A stretch of 64,000 nucleotides of DNA from Agromyces sp. S2-1-8 (GTDB taxonomy: Bacteria; Actinomycetota; Actinomycetes; Actinomycetales; Microbacteriaceae), in assembly GCF_021129215.1 (NCBI RefSeq), contig NZ_JAJOLP010000001.1, positions 992,001 to 1,056,000 of the forward strand. Direction: 5' to 3'. The notes under the pieces are model-generated. The model saw only the letters and a list, made by a program, of their open reading frames with translations. It was not told the DNA's origin and made no database searches. This document shows positions 50,124 through 60,593 of this stretch, in pieces (within the stretch, counting starts at the first letter, position 1; each line of letters begins with the position of its first letter). Both the position numbers and the translations under genes were made by a program.

Positions 50124-53100
50124 ATGTCGATCGTCCGTCGTACGCTCGCGGGGGTCGCCGCGATACTCATGGCGGTTGGGCTCGCGGCACCGGCGGCCGC
50201 GCCGGCGTTCGCGGCACCCGACGATGCCGAGTTCATCGTCACGAAGTCGATCAACCCGAACAACTCGCCCTACGCGCCGGGTGACCAGTTCAGCTACACG
50301 ATCGAGCTGACCTGCAACAGCAACCTCGTCGACACGTGCGTCAACGCCGAACTGAACGACACGCTGCCCGCCCCGCTCGTCTTCGACCCGTCGATCGAGC
50401 CGCCCGTCGAGGTCTTCGGCGGCGGCAGCTCGACGGTCGCCGTCGACGGCTCCGACTTCACCGTCGACTTCACGACCGACGGATCGGCGGGTACCGGCCA
50501 GCCCGCCGGGTCGAAGGCGACGGTCACGGTCTTCGTGCAGATCCCCGCCGACATCAGCGCCGACTACAACGACGCCGAGATCGTCAACACCGCGACGGCG
50601 ACCGCCGACAACGCGCTCACCGTCGAGGACGGCGAGGCCATCACCATCGAGGTGCCCGAGGTGCTCGATTCGACCGTCACGAAATCGGTCGACGATCACC
50701 AGCCCGACGGCACCCCCGGCGTGCCCGCGCTGCCCGGCCAGCCGGTCGACTACACGATCGGCGGCGGCAACGCCTCGAACCGGTCGGTCGACGAGATCGT
50801 CGTGCAGGACCCGGCCGACGGCGTCGCGAGCCCGTTCGACGGCTACTTCGACTTCACCGGCATCGCCTCGATCACCCCGCCCGCCGGCGCCGACCAGGTC
50901 GAGATCGAATGGCTCGACGCCGACGGCAACTGGACGTCGGCGTACGGGCCGGGGCCGATCCCGGCCGATCCCTCCGGCATCCCGGTGGGGGTGCCGCAGG
51001 AAGACGTGAAGGGACTCCGCTTCACGTTCAGCTCGTCGACGGGCGACCAACTGCCGCCGTCGGGCGACGAGCCCGCCGAGATCGGCATCGGCGCCGTGAC
51101 GAACGACGCCGTGCTCGACATCCCGATCGACCAGTCGGTCGACGTGCCGAACACGGCGTCGTCGAACGTCGTGGTGCACGACACCGCGAGCCCGCCGAAG
51201 ACGGCGCCCGGCGATGTCGTCATCTCGAACACCGGCCCGTTCGTCGAGGTCACGAAGAACTTCGCCAATCCGAACCTGCTCGCCGGGCAGCAGACCACCG
51301 CGACGATCGAGGCGACCAACGGCTTCCGGCCGGTGACCGAGATGGTCATCCAGGAGCCCACGCCGGGGCAGCCCGATCTCGCCGACCAGGGGCTCACGTT
51401 CGCCGGCTTCACGAGCGGTGTCGTGTGGCCGCCGAACGCGACCGGTGCGACGGTGACGTACGTGTACGCCGACGGGCAGACCGAGACGCTCACGGCCGAC
51501 ACCGCGAACACGCTGCCCGACCCCGAGCTCGAAGGCGCGAGCGAGGTGGTCGGCTTCACCGTCACCTTCACGGGACCGATCATCCAGAACGGCACGGCGA
51601 CCGTGCCGTTCGACGTCGTCGCGCAGCCCGTCGACGGCGAGGACGTCACGACCACCAACGAGACGACCTCGATCGTCACCGACCAGACGGGCAAGAGCGG
51701 CGACGACTCGGCGAGCGATGACGTCACCCGGCAGCCGGGGCGGGTCTCGACGACGATCGACAAGAACATCGCCCGCGACTCGCAGTGGGCCGTGCCGGGC
51801 TCGACGACCGACGTCAGCTTCATCGCGCACGTGAACGACCAGGGCGCGAACGCATCGACGGTCGGCTCCGACGTGCTCGTGGTGAGCGACCCGGCCGACC
51901 CGCAGGCGGGCGTCGTCGATCCGTTCTGGAACACGTTCGACCTCACCCAGATCGTGGCCGGGGTGCCGGCGAACGCGGACCTCCAGGTGAACTACTGGAA
52001 CGGCAGCGAATGGCTGCCGCTGCCCGGCGGCCAGCTCGACGGCGAGGGGACGCTCGTGCTCGCGGTGCCGGGCGGAACCGCCCCGGTCACGCAGGACCAG
52101 ATCCAGGGCATCCAGTTCGTCTACACGCCGAAAGAGGGCGAGCTGCTGCCGCCCGGCTTCGAGGTGGCGCCCTCGATCACGGTGGAGACGCGCGACCAGT
52201 TCCGCGACGGTTCCGGCTCGGTCGCGGATGCCGCGGCGGAGGCCGACCCGCTGACGGTGCCGAACCTGGCCGGCTCCGAGGTGCACAACGACAACGACGT
52301 CACGCCCGACGACAACACCGCGACCGACGGCGACGCGATCGACCTCAACCCGATCGACGGCGGCGAAGGCCCCGATCTCTTCGAGAAGCACTGGATCGTC
52401 GACCCGGCCGATCCGCTCTTCGCGTTCAGCGGCGACCGGCGCACCGCCCGCATCTCGTGGTCGACCGAGGGCCTGCCGTTCGACACCGTCGCGATCACCG
52501 ACGACCCGACCGCCGGGCCCGGCTACGACGATGCGGCGATCGCGAGCTCGGCCTTCGATGCATGGAACCTGGTCGAGATCGCACCGATCGACGCGAGCCT
52601 CGACCCCTCGATGCAGTACGACCGGGTGTCGAAGGTCGAGCTGTTCGAGTTCGACGACGCCGCCGGCACCGGCGAGTGGGTCGACATCACGAGCAAGGCG
52701 TGCGCGACGGCGGCCGACTGCGACGGTGCGTTCCCCGGCTACACGCTCGACGACGGTGAGGTCGCCTCGACGAGGGCCGTGCGCCTCACCTACGCCGAGG
52801 GCTCGGCCCGCGGCGGCGCCGGGCAGCCCACCTCGGGCTCGGGCGTCGCAACCTCCTACGACCACGATCGCGACCTCGACCTCGTCTTCGAGCTGCGCGA
52901 CTTCAAGCGCAGCGACGGCGGCCCGGTGACGGGCACCCTCCACGCCGAGGACTTCAACTCCGGTCAGCCCGGAGTGGTCGACAACACGGCCGAGATCGAA
53001 GGGGAGGGGCCGCAGCCGATCACCCAGACGGACTCCGACCTCATCACGATCCTCGACTCCACGGTGAACGTGTCGGTCACGAAGCAGTTCGACCAGGACA

Positions 53101-56100
53101 ACCTGCCCATCCCGCCGGTCACGACGCCCGCCGACACCTACCCGCTCGTGAACGCGACGATCACCGCGCGGAACGAGACCGAAGCCGAGGTGCAGACCCT
53201 CACCATCACCGACCCGGCCCCCGGGGGCGCGACGAACGCGTACGAGTTCCTGAACCTCTTCGCGATCGACACGATCTCGGTGCCCGAGGCTGCGACCGAA
53301 TCGACGGTGACCCTCACCCGGGAAGGGGGAGCCACCACCGACTACACGATCGCCGACGCCCTCGCCCTCGCGCCGGCCGACCTCGCCGACGTGATCGGCT
53401 TCTCGGTCGTGCACACCGACGCCGACGACGTCGCGATCGAGTCCAAGGCGACCGCGTCGGTCGTGCTCACCTTCCAGCTGCGCAAGACGGAGCGCAGCAA
53501 TCCGGCGAACCCGGTGACGACGGCCGACATCGCGACGAACGTCGCGGGCGCCGAGGTGCAGCGGCCGGGCGACGACGCCGACATCGACACCGCTGCCGGC
53601 ACGGCCACCGACACGCTGCCGTTCGCCGCCGCGAGCTACGGCGTGGTGGCGACGAAGGACATCGTGACGCCGTCGACCTCGGCCGACCCGAACGACCGGG
53701 CCGAGAACGAGCCGCGCGAGGGCTACACGATCACGCTCACGGGCCAGCCGACCGGCAACGTGCGCACGACCGTGCTCACGATCACCGACGACGACCCGAC
53801 GTTCTGGAACCAGTTCGAGTTCGCGTCGTTCCCGCAGGCGACCCTTCCGAGTCCGGTCCGCCAGGTCCGGGTCTCCGCGCTCACCGGCGTCGACTACGCC
53901 TTCGACACGGGCACGAACGTGCTGAGCCAGGCCTGCGAGGGTTCGACCGACCTGACAGCCTGCTGGACCGTCGGCGAGTGGCAGACGGCCGACTCGGGCG
54001 GCAGCGTCCTGCCCGTGCTGCCCAGCGGGGTCGCCGAGGGCGAGGTGCTCGGCCTGCGCTTCGAGTTCCGCGTCGACGACGCGGCCTCGAACTGGGAGAA
54101 CCCGATCAACCCGATCGTGCCGATCGCGTTCACGGCGAACCAGCTCGTCGATCTGCGGTACGGGCCCGGCGGCGAGACCGATGTGCCCGTCCCGACGACC
54201 CAACCGGGTATCGACGTGCCGGTCGCCCCGGGCGAGACCGCGCCAGGCACCACGACCGACACGGTCGATGTGCACGGCGAAGGATCGTGGACGACCGACG
54301 GCGGCACGCAGTGGTCGGCCGACGCCGACGCGACCGACGAGACCGTGCTGAAGCACCTCGCGAACGGCATCAGTGTCGTCAAGACGCCGGGCAACGGAAG
54401 CGACGGTTCCGCCTCGCAGCAGTTCCCGCCATCGGGCACGATCCCGTACAAGATGACGGTCACGAACACCGGGCAGTGGCCGATCACGGGGCTCGAGCTC
54501 ACCGACCAGGTCGCGACCGACGCTGGCGGCTCGCTGCTCGTGCCGAGCCCGACCGTCACCCCGACGTTCGGGTTCACGCTGACCGCCGCCGACGGCACGG
54601 TTCTCGACGCATCCGGGTTCGCCGGCGACCTCGACACCACGACCGGACTCGTCACGATCACGGTGCCCGACGGGTTCGTCTTCAACCCGGGCGACCGGCT
54701 CCTGATCTCCGCTGCGCTGCAGTTCCGCCCTGGTCTCCCCCCGGGCACGCCCGTCGGGAACACCGTCACCGCGACGAGCGACCGCATCTTCGACACGTGC
54801 GACTCGACGAGCCTCGGCACGATCACGAATCCGCAGGCGACCGAGGTCGAGAGCTGCGCGTCGAACACCACCGTGAACCCGACCGCGGCCGCGCCGATCA
54901 CGCTCCTCAAGTCGGTGAAGGGCACCGCCGCGGGCGTGCCGGGGGCCGCTTCCGGCGATGCGAACTACGACGACCTCGGGGTGCTCAACAACACCGGCCC
55001 GGCCGAGGGCTGCGCCGAGCCCAACTCCACGGTGGCCGGCTACTACCGCAACAACTGCGTGCCGATCACCCGCCCCGGCGGTGTCGCGACGTGGTTGCTC
55101 ACCTTCCGCAACCTCGGCAACATCGCCGCCGAGTCGGTCGCGGGCATCGATGTGCTGCCGGCGCCGGGCGACACGGGCGTCACGGTCGGAACGGCCCGCG
55201 GGTCGCAGTGGTCGCCGATCTTCCTCGGCAACGTGCAGATCCCGCCGGCCGGTCCCACGGCAGGCGCGGTGCTGACCACGTACTACCTGACGACGGTGCC
55301 GAACCGCGCCTGCAATGCCAAGGACATCGAGTGGAGCGCTCGCGCCGGCGCCATGCCGACGAGCGACCCGTGCTACCCCGATGTCAGCACCCGCGACTGG
55401 ATCGCGTTCGACAGCGCGACGCCGGCGGCCGAGCTGGCCCAGGCGAAGGCGATGAAGGCGGTCGTGACCTGGCCCGAAGGCGAAGGGCTCGCCCCGGGCG
55501 CCACCGGCCAGCTCGCCTTCGACACCCGGACGCCGTACTCCACCCCGGCCGCGGTCGACAGCGGCCTGCCGATCGCCTGGAACGCGGTCGCGGCGGGCTC
55601 GCGCGCCGACTTCAACGGGGCGGAGATCTACCAGGGTCCGGTCGAGCCGGTGCGTTCGGGCATCGCGGTGCCGACGGGCGAGATCGCGCTCGAGAAGGCG
55701 GTCGACGTGCCGGCGGACTGGCCGGACACCGCTCCGCTGCCCGACTCGTACGACTTCACGGTGCAGTGCACCTCGGGCGGCGAGACGGTGAACCTCGTCG
55801 GCGCCGACGGGCAGCCGGTGCCCCCGGCGACCGTGCCGGCCGACGGCACCGTCGTCGACTACGGCACGGGCACGAACCTGCCCCTCTACTCCGAGTGCAG
55901 CGTGCAGGAGGTGCCTTCGCAGGGTTCGACCGTGACGTACGACCCCGCCGATGCGGGCGACCCGACGCGGTCGGGCGCCGTCGAGGCGAAGCGGGACCTC
56001 AGCGGGCTCGAGAACGTGCACCACGGGGCCCCCGCCGACGGCGACCTCGCGCAGGTGACGGTCACGAACACCTACCAGCTGGGCGGGTTCTCGGTCGAGA

Positions 56101-59100
56101 AGGCGGTGGTCGACGGCGGTGCCGTCGACCAGGACGGCAACCCGATCGCGTACGACCCCGAGTTCGCATTCACCGCGAGCTGCACCTTCCTCGGCGAGGA
56201 GGTCGTGCCCGAGGCCGACCGCACGTTCACGCTGCACGAGGGGGAGGCGAAGGAGTTCGCCGCCCTCCCGGTCGGTGCCGACTGCACCGTCGTCGAGACC
56301 GACGCGGGCGGCTCGACCGGCACGACGATCGTCGTGACCGAGTACGGCGAGGAGACGCAGAGCGTCGACGGGTACCTGGTCGACTTCGCGATCCAGCCCG
56401 ACGGCGACAACATGCACGCGACGCTCGTCGCAGTGACGAACACCTACACGGTGGGCTCGATCGCGATCACGAAGGACGTCACCGGCGCGGGCGCCGAGGC
56501 CTGGGCCGCCGACGTGTTCGAGGTGCGGCTCGTCTGCACCTGGGACGAGGCGACCGCGAACCCGGTCTACGACGACACCCGCACGATCGCCGACGGCGAG
56601 ACCTGGACGGTCGGAAACCTGCCGACGGGCGCCGAGTGCACCGTGACCGAGCCCGACGCCGGCGGCGCGACCGAGGTGACGATCACTCCGTCCCAACCGG
56701 TCGTGATCGGTGTCGCCGGCGACGAGGGCGACCCCGTCGAGGTCACGGTCGCGAACGACTACCGCGTGGGCGGCTTCGACGTCGAGAAGACGGTGTCGGG
56801 CCCGGGTGCTGGCTTCAGCGAGGGCGTCGACTTCGCGTTCGGCTACGTGTGCACGTACGACGGAGAGACGGTCGGCGAGGGCACGCTCGCGGTCACGGGC
56901 GACGGAACGGCCGGGCCCCTCACGAGCGACCCCGTCACCGGACTGCCCGTCGGCACCGAGTGCGTCGTCACCGAGACCGACGGCGGCGGCGCCGACGCGC
57001 TGCCCGAACCGGTGGCGGTGACGATCCCCGACGAGGCCGACGGGGTGGCGCAGGTCGCGACCGCTGAACTCGACAACCACTTCTCGGCGGGCACGGTCTC
57101 GGTGACGAAGGAGCTCGCCGGCGAGGCATCCGACGACCCCGACTTCGTCGACGCGACCTACACGGTGCATGTCACCTGCGCGCTCACCGACGGCGGCGAC
57201 CCGCTCTTCGACGGCGACGTCGAGGTGACGGGAAGCGGCGAGACCGTCACGGTCACCGACGCGGCGACGGGCGACCCGCTGCTGCTGCCGGTCGGCACGC
57301 ACTGCTGGGGCGAGGAGACCGACGACGGCGGAGCGACCGACTCGAGCGTCGACTTCGACTCGTTCGACGACGCGGTCATCGTCGTCGCCGAGGAGGGCGA
57401 CGAGGTGCAGGAGCTCGCGATCACCGCGACGAACACCTTCGACCTCGCCGACCTCGTGATCGAGAAGGAGCTCGACGGCGACGCGGCCTCGTACGCCGAG
57501 GGCAAGACGTTCGAGATCCTCGTGACCTGCACGCTCGACCGGGGGCCCGCGAACGACCCGATCGTGACCTACGATCAGGAGCCGGTCGAGCTGCAGGGCG
57601 GTGAGCAGGCGACGCTCGGCGACATCCCGATCGGGTCGGACTGCTTCGCCGAAGAGCCCGACGGGCAGGGCGCCTGGGCCATCGAGATCAGCGCGACCGC
57701 CGACGACCCCGTCGTCGTCGACGGCGGTGAGACGCCCATCACGATCACGGTGACGAACGTCTTCCCCGACGCCGGATTCACGGTCACGAAGACCGTCGAG
57801 ACCGCCGCCGTCGACCAGAACGGCGACCCGATCACGACCGACCTGCTGTTCCGCTTCTCCGCCGTCTGCACCTTCGACGGCGACACCGTGCTCGACGAGG
57901 AGTTCCTGCTGCGCACGGGCGAGGAGAAGACCTTCAGCGGCCTGCCCGCCGGCTCCGAGTGCACCGTCGAGGAGACCGCGTCGCGCGGCGCCGACACGAC
58001 GATCGTGGTGACCCAGAACGGCGTCGATGACGACCTCGGGGCGGTGACGAGCGCCGACTTCACGCTGCAGCCCGACGTCGACGACGAACTCGTGACGGTC
58101 GTCGCCGTGACGAACCGCTACCCGGTCGGCTCGGTCGAGGTCGTGAAGACGGTGACCGGCTCCGGGGCCGACGCATGGGGTGGTACCTTCGGCGACTTCG
58201 ACGTGCGCATGATCTGCACCCACCCGCAAGCGGTGCCCGACGTCGTCTACGACGCCACGCACACCCTCACGAAGGACGCCCCGGGCGACGTCTGGCTCGT
58301 CGAGAACCTCGTGACGGGCGCCGAGTGCTCCGTCGCCGAGGTCGACGACGGCGGCGCGACCGAGTCGACGGTGACCCCCGACACCTTCATCGTCGGCGAC
58401 GACGCGGACGAGCAGGGGCCGATCGAGGTCGACATCGTGAACGACTTCCGAACGGGCGCGCTGAACGTGCTCAAGCACGTCGCGGGCCCAGGCGCCCCGG
58501 CGTTCTCAGAGGGCGAGTACAGGTTCCAGGTGGTCTGCACCTACGAGGAGCAGACGGTCGTCGACCAGGAGCTCGTCGTCGAGAGCGACGGCGGCGAGGG
58601 CCCGTTCACGAGCGACACGATCGCCGGCATCCCCGTCGGCGCCGAGTGCGTGGTGACCGAGACCGACGCAGGAGCCGCCGACGAACCGGCCGCGCCCGTG
58701 ACCGTCACGATCGCCGACCAGGCGGAGGAGGGCGTCGAGACCGTCGTCACCGCCGGGTTCGTGAACGAGTTCTCGCAGGGAACGGTCGAACTTGCGAAGG
58801 AGGTCGACGGCGAGGCCGCCGAGGCCGAGTGGGTGGCCGACACGGTCTTCACCGTGCAGGTGACCTGCCAGGTCGAGGTGGCCGGCCAGCTCGTGACGCT
58901 CTACGACGCGCCGGTCGAGCTCACCGCCGGTGAGACGGTCGAGATCGTCGACGCCGAGGGCGCCCCGGTGCAACTGCCGCTCGACACGCACTGCTTCGGT
59001 GTCGAGACCGATTCGGGCGGCGCGACCGCGTCGAGCGTCGACTTCGACTCGTACGACAACGCGGCGATCGTCGTCGAGCAGGGCACCGCCCAGCGCCTCA

Positions 59101-59567
59101 CGATCACGGCGACCAACACCTTCGAGACCGGCACGCTCGCGCTTGAGAAGACGGTGTCGGGCACGACCGGGCAGGCCGACGGCAAGACGTTCGAGATCGC
59201 CGTCATGTGCGTGTTCGACCGCGGCGACGGCGACCCCGACTACGTCGCGCTCGACGAGGCGGTGTCGATCACGGCCGGCGAGACGAAGACCTTCGACGAC
59301 CTGCCGGTCGGTGCCGACTGCTGGGCCGAGGAGACCGACGCGGGAGGGGCCGTCGAGGTGACGGTGAGCGCCACCGAGGCGAACCCCGTCGTCGTCGGCT
59401 CCGACGAGGCGCTGACGATCACGGTCGACAACCGGTTCGACGCACCGATCCCGTCGACCGGTGTCGACGGGATCGAGGCGCGGCTGACGCTCGCGCTGCT
59501 GCTCGTCGGGGGCGGGCTGGCGGCGATCGCCTTCGTCGTGATCCGTCGTCGCAGGCGCCGGGCGTGA
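50124..59567 (+). CDS. Giant LPXTG-like surface protein with DUF11-type and DUF5979-type domains
   Basis: A 3147-residue secreted protein. Signal peptide about 1-30 (cut after AFA). Residues 31-1850 hold a series of DUF11/isopeptide-type beta domains with recurring EVTKNFAN, VSVTKQFD, VVATKDIV starts and NTGQWPI-like ends. From about residue 1852 eleven DUF5979-type domains follow, each with a V-K start, two Cys (C-T and E-C-x-V) and an E-T-D-x-G-G phrase. The last ten form two copies of the same five-domain cassette. The end is IPSTG (3109-3113), a membrane helix and RRRRRRA, a sortase sorting signal. It is probably an adhesin or fimbria-like stalk. No sortase gene is in the window. Confidence 0.9.
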   Translation: MSIVRRTLAGVAAILMAVGLAAPAAAPAFAAPDDAEFIVTKSINPNNSPYAPGDQFSYTIELTCNSNLVDTCVNAELNDTLPAPLVFDPSIEPPVEVFGGGSSTVAVDGSDFTVDFTTDGSAGTGQPAGSKATVTVFVQIPADISADYNDAEIVNTATATADNALTVEDGEAITIEVPEVLDSTVTKSVDDHQPDGTPGVPALPGQPVDYTIGGGNASNRSVDEIVVQDPADGVASPFDGYFDFTGIASITPPAGADQVEIEWLDADGNWTSAYGPGPIPADPSGIPVGVPQEDVKGLRFTFSSSTGDQLPPSGDEPAEIGIGAVTNDAVLDIPIDQSVDVPNTASSNVVVHDTASPPKTAPGDVVISNTGPFVEVTKNFANPNLLAGQQTTATIEATNGFRPVTEMVIQEPTPGQPDLADQGLTFAGFTSGVVWPPNATGATVTYVYADGQTETLTADTANTLPDPELEGASEVVGFTVTFTGPIIQNGTATVPFDVVAQPVDGEDVTTTNETTSIVTDQTGKSGDDSASDDVTRQPGRVSTTIDKNIARDSQWAVPGSTTDVSFIAHVNDQGANASTVGSDVLVVSDPADPQAGVVDPFWNTFDLTQIVAGVPANADLQVNYWNGSEWLPLPGGQLDGEGTLVLAVPGGTAPVTQDQIQGIQFVYTPKEGELLPPGFEVAPSITVETRDQFRDGSGSVADAAAEADPLTVPNLAGSEVHNDNDVTPDDNTATDGDAIDLNPIDGGEGPDLFEKHWIVDPADPLFAFSGDRRTARISWSTEGLPFDTVAITDDPTAGPGYDDAAIASSAFDAWNLVEIAPIDASLDPSMQYDRVSKVELFEFDDAAGTGEWVDITSKACATAADCDGAFPGYTLDDGEVASTRAVRLTYAEGSARGGAGQPTSGSGVATSYDHDRDLDLVFELRDFKRSDGGPVTGTLHAEDFNSGQPGVVDNTAEIEGEGPQPITQTDSDLITILDSTVNVSVTKQFDQDNLPIPPVTTPADTYPLVNATITARNETEAEVQTLTITDPAPGGATNAYEFLNLFAIDTISVPEAATESTVTLTREGGATTDYTIADALALAPADLADVIGFSVVHTDADDVAIESKATASVVLTFQLRKTERSNPANPVTTADIATNVAGAEVQRPGDDADIDTAAGTATDTLPFAAASYGVVATKDIVTPSTSADPNDRAENEPREGYTITLTGQPTGNVRTTVLTITDDDPTFWNQFEFASFPQATLPSPVRQVRVSALTGVDYAFDTGTNVLSQACEGSTDLTACWTVGEWQTADSGGSVLPVLPSGVAEGEVLGLRFEFRVDDAASNWENPINPIVPIAFTANQLVDLRYGPGGETDVPVPTTQPGIDVPVAPGETAPGTTTDTVDVHGEGSWTTDGGTQWSADADATDETVLKHLANGISVVKTPGNGSDGSASQQFPPSGTIPYKMTVTNTGQWPITGLELTDQVATDAGGSLLVPSPTVTPTFGFTLTAADGTVLDASGFAGDLDTTTGLVTITVPDGFVFNPGDRLLISAALQFRPGLPPGTPVGNTVTATSDRIFDTCDSTSLGTITNPQATEVESCASNTTVNPTAAAPITLLKSVKGTAAGVPGAASGDANYDDLGVLNNTGPAEGCAEPNSTVAGYYRNNCVPITRPGGVATWLLTFRNLGNIAAESVAGIDVLPAPGDTGVTVGTARGSQWSPIFLGNVQIPPAGPTAGAVLTTYYLTTVPNRACNAKDIEWSARAGAMPTSDPCYPDVSTRDWIAFDSATPAAELAQAKAMKAVVTWPEGEGLAPGATGQLAFDTRTPYSTPAAVDSGLPIAWNAVAAGSRADFNGAEIYQGPVEPVRSGIAVPTGEIALEKAVDVPADWPDTAPLPDSYDFTVQCTSGGETVNLVGADGQPVPPATVPADGTVVDYGTGTNLPLYSECSVQEVPSQGSTVTYDPADAGDPTRSGAVEAKRDLSGLENVHHGAPADGDLAQVTVTNTYQLGGFSVEKAVVDGGAVDQDGNPIAYDPEFAFTASCTFLGEEVVPEADRTFTLHEGEAKEFAALPVGADCTVVETDAGGSTGTTIVVTEYGEETQSVDGYLVDFAIQPDGDNMHATLVAVTNTYTVGSIAITKDVTGAGAEAWAADVFEVRLVCTWDEATANPVYDDTRTIADGETWTVGNLPTGAECTVTEPDAGGATEVTITPSQPVVIGVAGDEGDPVEVTVANDYRVGGFDVEKTVSGPGAGFSEGVDFAFGYVCTYDGETVGEGTLAVTGDGTAGPLTSDPVTGLPVGTECVVTETDGGGADALPEPVAVTIPDEADGVAQVATAELDNHFSAGTVSVTKELAGEASDDPDFVDATYTVHVTCALTDGGDPLFDGDVEVTGSGETVTVTDAATGDPLLLPVGTHCWGEETDDGGATDSSVDFDSFDDAVIVVAEEGDEVQELAITATNTFDLADLVIEKELDGDAASYAEGKTFEILVTCTLDRGPANDPIVTYDQEPVELQGGEQATLGDIPIGSDCFAEEPDGQGAWAIEISATADDPVVVDGGETPITITVTNVFPDAGFTVTKTVETAAVDQNGDPITTDLLFRFSAVCTFDGDTVLDEEFLLRTGEEKTFSGLPAGSECTVEETASRGADTTIVVTQNGVDDDLGAVTSADFTLQPDVDDELVTVVAVTNRYPVGSVEVVKTVTGSGADAWGGTFGDFDVRMICTHPQAVPDVVYDATHTLTKDAPGDVWLVENLVTGAECSVAEVDDGGATESTVTPDTFIVGDDADEQGPIEVDIVNDFRTGALNVLKHVAGPGAPAFSEGEYRFQVVCTYEEQTVVDQELVVESDGGEGPFTSDTIAGIPVGAECVVTETDAGAADEPAAPVTVTIADQAEEGVETVVTAGFVNEFSQGTVELAKEVDGEAAEAEWVADTVFTVQVTCQVEVAGQLVTLYDAPVELTAGETVEIVDAEGAPVQLPLDTHCFGVETDSGGATASSVDFDSYDNAAIVVEQGTAQRLTITATNTFETGTLALEKTVSGTTGQADGKTFEIAVMCVFDRGDGDPDYVALDEAVSITAGETKTFDDLPVGADCWAEETDAGGAVEVTVSATEANPVVVGSDEALTITVDNRFDAPIPSTGVDGIEARLTLALLLVGGGLAAIAFVVIRRRRRRA
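56082..57770 (+). repeat. Five-domain cassette, first copy, in the giant surface protein
   Basis: This segment (residues 1987-2549) codes for five consecutive domains that start GGFSVEKAV, GSIAITKDV, GGFDVEKTV, GTVSVTKEL and ADLVIEKEL. Each has its counterpart, in the same order, in the next segment. The cassette is about 1.69 kb. Confidence 0.85.
57771..59444 (+). repeat. Five-domain cassette, second copy, in the giant surface protein
   Basis: This segment (residues 2550-3107) codes for domains starting AGFTVTKTV, GSVEVVKTV, GALNVLKHV, GTVELAKEV and GTLALEKTV. Shared landmarks with the first copy are AVDQNGDPI/AVDQDGNPI, GADAW/GAEAW, SVDFDSYD/SVDFDSFD and GKTFEI, in the same order. Confidence 0.85.
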
Positions 59568-59582
59568 CGGGCCGGCCGACCC

Positions 59583-60389
59583 TTACTCGGGTGAACCGAG
59601 CGGCCCGGTGCCCGTGCCGTCGGGCACCGTGCGCACGTCGAGCAGTTCCTCCCGGCCGCTGCCGCCCGAGACCGCGACCGTCAGCACGGGCCCGACCCCG
59701 CGGGCGTAGAACTTCAGCTCCTCGACATCGGGCTCGAGCGGCGTCGTGTCGCGCGTGAGCAGCGCGCCGTCGTAGGCGCCGTACGGCACCTCGACGAGCT
59801 CGTCGACGCCGAGCACCGCGCCAGCGTCCTCCGCCTCGCCCTCGAGGTACTCCTGCCGGTAGGCCATGCCGGGCCGCGGCCGGGCGGGGAGTGCGATGCC
59901 CGGCTGCGCCCCGTCGACGCCCGCCTCGAAGCTGCCCTCGGTCGAGACCATCTCGCCGTGCTCGAACTCGGCGGTCTGCTCGCCGAGGTACCAGATGTTC
60001 CCCGCCCTGTCCTGCGCGTACCAGTCGAAGGTGTCCTCGACGAGCTCGCCGCCCCGACTCACGGTGTCGCGCACGACCCGCGCCTCGACGCCGTTCGCGA
60101 CGACCTTCGTCTCGGAGGTCACGGTCACCCGGACGGTGAGGTCGCCGTCGGGGTCGCTCTCCCGGTACACCCACTGCGTGCCGGGCTTCATCGGCCAGTA
60201 GGGGTTGTCGATGTCGGTCGTGAACTCGTCAGGATCGAGGTCGACCGGTTCGTCGCCGACGGGCAGCGACCGGTGGTGATGCAGGGGCATCGACGGCGGC
60301 AGGGCGATCGGCGGAGCGACGCAGCCGGACATGAGCAGCGCGCTCGCCGCGACGACGGCGAGTGCAAGCGCCTTGCCGAGCGCGCCCAT
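59583..60389 (-). CDS. Lipoprotein of unknown function
   Basis: A 268-residue lipoprotein with lipobox LLMSGC at about residues 18-23. The mature part contains YWPMKPGTQWVYRE and VRVTVTSETKVV, then VVRDTVSRGGELVEDTFDWYAQDRAGNIWYLGE split over residues 105-140, a beta-rich pattern like that of unannotated periplasmic or outer-surface proteins. Start at 60389 from the signal peptide position; the ribosome-binding site is weak. It converges with the giant surface protein gene (15-base gap). A reductase or enzyme function is not evident. Confidence 0.8.
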   Translation of the reverse strand: MGALGKALALAVVAASALLMSGCVAPPIALPPSMPLHHHRSLPVGDEPVDLDPDEFTTDIDNPYWPMKPGTQWVYRESDPDGDLTVRVTVTSETKVVANGVEARVVRDTVSRGGELVEDTFDWYAQDRAGNIWYLGEQTAEFEHGEMVSTEGSFEAGVDGAQPGIALPARPRPGMAYRQEYLEGEAEDAGAVLGVDELVEVPYGAYDGALLTRDTTPLEPDVEELKFYARGVGPVLTVAVSGGSGREELLDVRTVPDGTGTGPLGSPE

Positions 60390-60495
60390 CGGTTGCCTCG
60401 ATTCCCGCGTTCCCGAGTGTGGCTTCCTCCAGCATCCGCCGGTCGGTCGGGCCTCGCGACCGCGCAGCGCCATTCGTCCCGCGTCGGGCGCGGAA

Positions 60496-60547
60496 GGGGG
60501 CGGATGCCTCCCCGCGCCCTCCGGCGTGCGGCGAGGCATCCGCCCCC
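60496..60547 (-). terminator. Terminator hairpin with perfect 15-bp stem
   Basis: GGGGGCGGATGCCTC (60496-60510) pairs perfectly with GAGGCATCCGCCCCC (60533-60547) across 22 bases. It lies downstream of the Rv0909-type gene (stop at 60594) on the minus strand. Both arms contain the over-represented 9-mer. Confidence 0.75.
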
Positions 60548-60593
60548 TCGTGGTCACCGCGCCGTGCGGGGCGCGCCGTTCCGGCTGAGCCGG

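Noticed and set aside
50076-58478. A 2800-codon open frame on the minus strand across the giant surface protein gene
   Set aside because: It is a high-GC shadow. Its translation is almost all Arg, Val, Asp and Gly with no domain pattern, while the plus frame has signal peptide, repeated domains and a sorting signal.
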